This document shows, in pieces, positions 62,480-64,000 of a DNA stretch of 64,000 nt; positions within the stretch are counted from its first letter, which is position 1, and every line of letters begins with the position of its first letter. The position numbers and the translations under genes are program-made. This DNA is from Paratinospora sagittata. Taxonomy: Eukaryota > Streptophyta > Magnoliopsida > Ranunculales > Menispermaceae. The stretch covers positions 14,789,670 to 14,853,669 of the forward strand of contig CM069594.1 of the NCBI GenBank assembly GCA_035771175.1, in the 5' to 3' direction. The notes under the pieces were generated by a model that was given only the letters and a program-made list of their open reading frames with translations, was not told where the DNA came from and searched no databases.

Positions 62480-62717
62480 GTATATCGACCCGCTATCTGT
62501 CAATAGGGAACATGATACACAACCAAATAGCACTCTATCCACGTCTGAGACAAAAATCAGATATTTCTAACGAGAAAAATGTGGGCACTTCTGCTTGCTC
62601 GATTTTTCTATTCCTTACACAGTTTTGCCAGGTTATCTTAATTGAAATATGCTCTACTAACACCTAGATGATTCCCTTTGTCTCGCACGCCCAAAACAAC
62701 TTTAGATTAAACAATGT

Positions 62718-62729
62718 TTTGAATTCAAA
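62718..62729. repeat. Palindrome TTTGAATTCAAA with EcoRI site (representative, U55)
   Basis: Perfect 12 bp palindrome in all short-type units. Gamma segments read TTTAAATTCAAA, which removes the EcoRI site. EcoRI would therefore cut the array into ~1.15 kb monomers and ~2.3 kb fragments wherever a gamma unit occurs. Confidence 0.85.
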
Positions 62730-63038
62730 TCATTTGGTACTCACTTGCTCTTTAACATACAACTTCTATTTTTATAAAACACTCATTCTCTGATTTTCAA
62801 AAATGCAACACGCACGATTTTTGTAAGTTAGAATAAGCTTTCCAAAGTGTTTTTCAAGAGAAGAAAGTAATGATTCTTGCATTTTCCAAAACAAGCTTCG
62901 AATTGAATCAAATTGCAATCTGTCTTGATGATAACGTCATTGTTCAGCAAGTTATTCATTTTATCCCTTTTGTGCTTAGATTTGCAGAGGGTATCCATTG
63001 TTTTAAACTGTAAGTATATGAAGTGGTCTCGGTAAGAT

Positions 63039-63090
63039 AACACATCAAAAAAGAACACAACACCTGTATTGCATCAAGAACACATCAAAC
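63039..63090 (+). repeat. Local direct-repeat patch CATCAA/AGAACAC (representative, U55)
   Basis: CATCAA occurs three times or in near-copies and AGAACAC twice within about 50 bp. This is also where the gamma insertion and the zone D conversion patches fall and where A-run length varies between units, so it behaves as the slippage-prone part of the monomer. Confidence 0.65.
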
Positions 63091-63146
63091 AATAGCTTTC
63101 GAAGTCTACAAAGATCAAGCTCGAAGAACGAAGACATATCTCATGT

Positions 63147-63158
63147 CTAATGCATTAG
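63147..63158. repeat. Palindrome CTAATGCATTAG (representative, U55)
   Basis: Perfect 12 bp palindrome next to and overlapping the inverted repeat. It is broken to CTAATGTATTAG in most zone B units and in private ways in U13, U23, U30 and U36. Confidence 0.8.
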
Positions 63159-63197
63159 TTTGATCTTTGGTGTGTAGGGTAACCTCTCGATCAAACT
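63157..63197. repeat. Inverted repeat AGTTTGATC...GATCAAACT (representative, U55)
   Basis: Perfect 9 bp arms (63157-63165 and 63189-63197) around a 23 base loop. Present at the same place in most units. Delta and several zone B units carry changes in one or both arms (TTTTATC, GATCAATCT), so pairing is not strictly kept. Confidence 0.75.
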
Positions 63198-63631
63198 CAG
63201 CACTAAAACTCTGAAAATTGCAAAGTCTTCAAAATCACTTCGATATATTATTTCATTTTGAAAAAATGTTTTCCGTAAGGTTTTCATCATAATTTCAATG
63301 AGTTTTGAATTATTTAAAAGCGTTTTGAGTCAATGGAATGGTTCTTGAGTGTCAAAATATTAATTTTTCAAAAATAAGGCTATCCAGCAATTTGCCAAAA
63401 TTCTCGAGAAGGCACTAACGCACTATCAGTGTTGATAGCACGTTGATAGGGTTCTATAATAAGACATTTGTTTTTTCTGGAAAATTGTCTATAGCGCGCT
63501 ATCCCCTTTGATGACTCGTTATAAAGCTGTTGCCTTGATCTTTTCATTTTTAGTAAAATGGGCAATAGTTCGCTATAGGCCTTGATAACACGCTATCGGA
63601 AAGTCTGAAAAACTCAAGCTCTCTAGTTTGT

Positions 63632-64000
63632 GTATATCGACCCGCTATCTGTCAATAGGGAACATGATACACAACCAAATAGCACTCTATCCACGTCTGA
63701 GACAAAAATCAGATATTTCTAACGAGAAAAATGTGGGCACTTCTGCTTGCTCGATTTTTCTATTCCTTACACAGTTTTGCCAGGTTATCTTAATTGAAAT
63801 ATGCTCTACTAACACCTAGATGATTCCCTTTGTCTCGCACGCCCAAAACAACTTTAGATTAAACAATGTTTTGAATTCAAATCATTTTGTACTCACTTGC
63901 TCTTTAACATGCAACTTCTATTTTTATAAAAGACTCATTCTCTGATTTTCAAAAATACAACACGCACGATTTTTGTAAGTTAAATGAGCTTTCCAAAGTG
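63632..64000 (+). repeat. Monomer U56, partial (first 369 bp)
   Basis: CAATAGGG start; private AAAAGACTC (also in U38) and GTTAAATGAGC, a base lost near the edge. The monomer is cut by the window end. Confidence 0.94.

Larger units (their letters stand above)
62480..63631 (+). repeat. Monomer U55, zone D, 1152 bp
   Basis: CAATAGGG start. Private: CATTTGGTAC, AAAATGCAAC, TAGAATAAGC, AAGTTATTC, CGATATATTATTTC and AAAAGCGTTTTG. Confidence 0.95.
1..64000 (+). repeat. Tandem satellite array, ~1.15 kb monomer, 55 full units plus one partial
   Basis: The motif GTATATYGAC recurs every 1135-1191 bp from base 1 to 63632, and the sequence between occurrences aligns from end to end each time. All units are in the same orientation with no inversion, spacer or inserted element. 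Typical unit length is 1152 bp. Neither end of the array is in the window. There is no conserved long reading frame, and no rRNA, tRNA, 5S, telomeric run or transposase sequence is recognisable. The array is best read as noncoding satellite DNA of a eukaryotic nuclear genome. Organism and chromosomal position cannot be told from the sequence alone. Confidence 0.97.
41784..64000 (+). repeat. Zone D: homogeneous 1150/1152 bp monomers
   Basis: U37-U56. Two 3' end forms occur: an intact palindrome with GCGCGC (1152 bp units) and a contracted form with GCGC (1149-1150 bp units). Contracted units always lead into a GGGTTTGGG junction and intact units into TAGTTTG(T/C)G. All units lack one A in the ATCAAATTGC tract relative to zones A-C. 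Several neighbours are almost identical (U50/U51, U53/U54), and U48 matches U52 at 4602 bp. Confidence 0.93.

Noticed and set aside
354..63819. Short open frames of 60-121 codons on both strands, repeated in most monomers
   Set aside because: They recur only because the DNA repeats. Many rely on TTG or other alternative starts, overlap each other on opposite strands, change frame with single-base indels between units, and carry nonsense changes in several classes. None resembles a known protein family to me.
1..64000. CRISPR array or other prokaryotic repeat system
   Set aside because: The period is over 1 kb, the units are similar along their whole length with no repeat/spacer alternation, and no cas or other gene is present.
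1..64000. rDNA, 5S or tRNA-derived tandem repeat
   Set aside because: I see no conserved rRNA core, no tRNA B-box of the GGTTCGANNCC form and no cloverleaf in the monomer.
1..64000. CENP-B box
   Set aside because: No stretch with the TTCG....A..CGGG pattern was found on either strand by eye; a centromeric role cannot be argued from this motif.

Overview
The whole 64 kb window is one uninterrupted tandem satellite array. I found no gene, RNA gene, mobile element or unique sequence in it. Phasing the array on the recurring motif GTATATYGAC gives 55 complete monomers of about 1.15 kb and one partial monomer at the right end. Nearly all are 1149-1157 bp; eight longer ones are 1186-1191 bp and one with a deletion is 1135 bp. 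All units are in the same orientation, and the array runs off both ends of the window. Base composition is about two-thirds A+T by spot counts. The open frames present are short and are broken differently from unit to unit.

The layout points to a eukaryotic nuclear heterochromatic locus such as a centromeric, pericentromeric or subtelomeric array. The long monomer and the dense CTAT/ATAG palindromic motifs made me think of a land plant, but nothing in the window fixes the taxon.

Four zones differ in higher-order structure. Zone A (1-18652) has four diverged monomer types, here called alpha, beta, gamma and delta. They run as alpha-beta-gamma-delta (4.65 kb) and as expanded 5-mer (5.83 kb) and 7-mer forms that contain visible crossover-product monomers. 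Zone B (18653-27867) is a run of 1151-1152 bp monomers with a dimeric (2304 bp) higher-order period. Zone C (27868-41783) is a six-monomer block of 6958 bp present twice in direct tandem and almost identical (I found eight substitutions). Zone D (41784-64000) is a more homogeneous run of 1150/1152 bp monomers whose two lengths differ by one GC dinucleotide in a palindrome. It contains several almost identical neighbours.

The interest is in how the array evolved. Unequal-crossover junctions can be bracketed to tens of bases, short conversion-like patches carry gamma sequence into zone D, a 15 bp deletion lies between TCGA repeats, and a conserved cluster of small palindromes forms the end of every monomer. 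Letters for monomer types are mine; unit numbers U1-U56 count from the left. Unit boundaries depend on my choice of phase and have no biological meaning in themselves.
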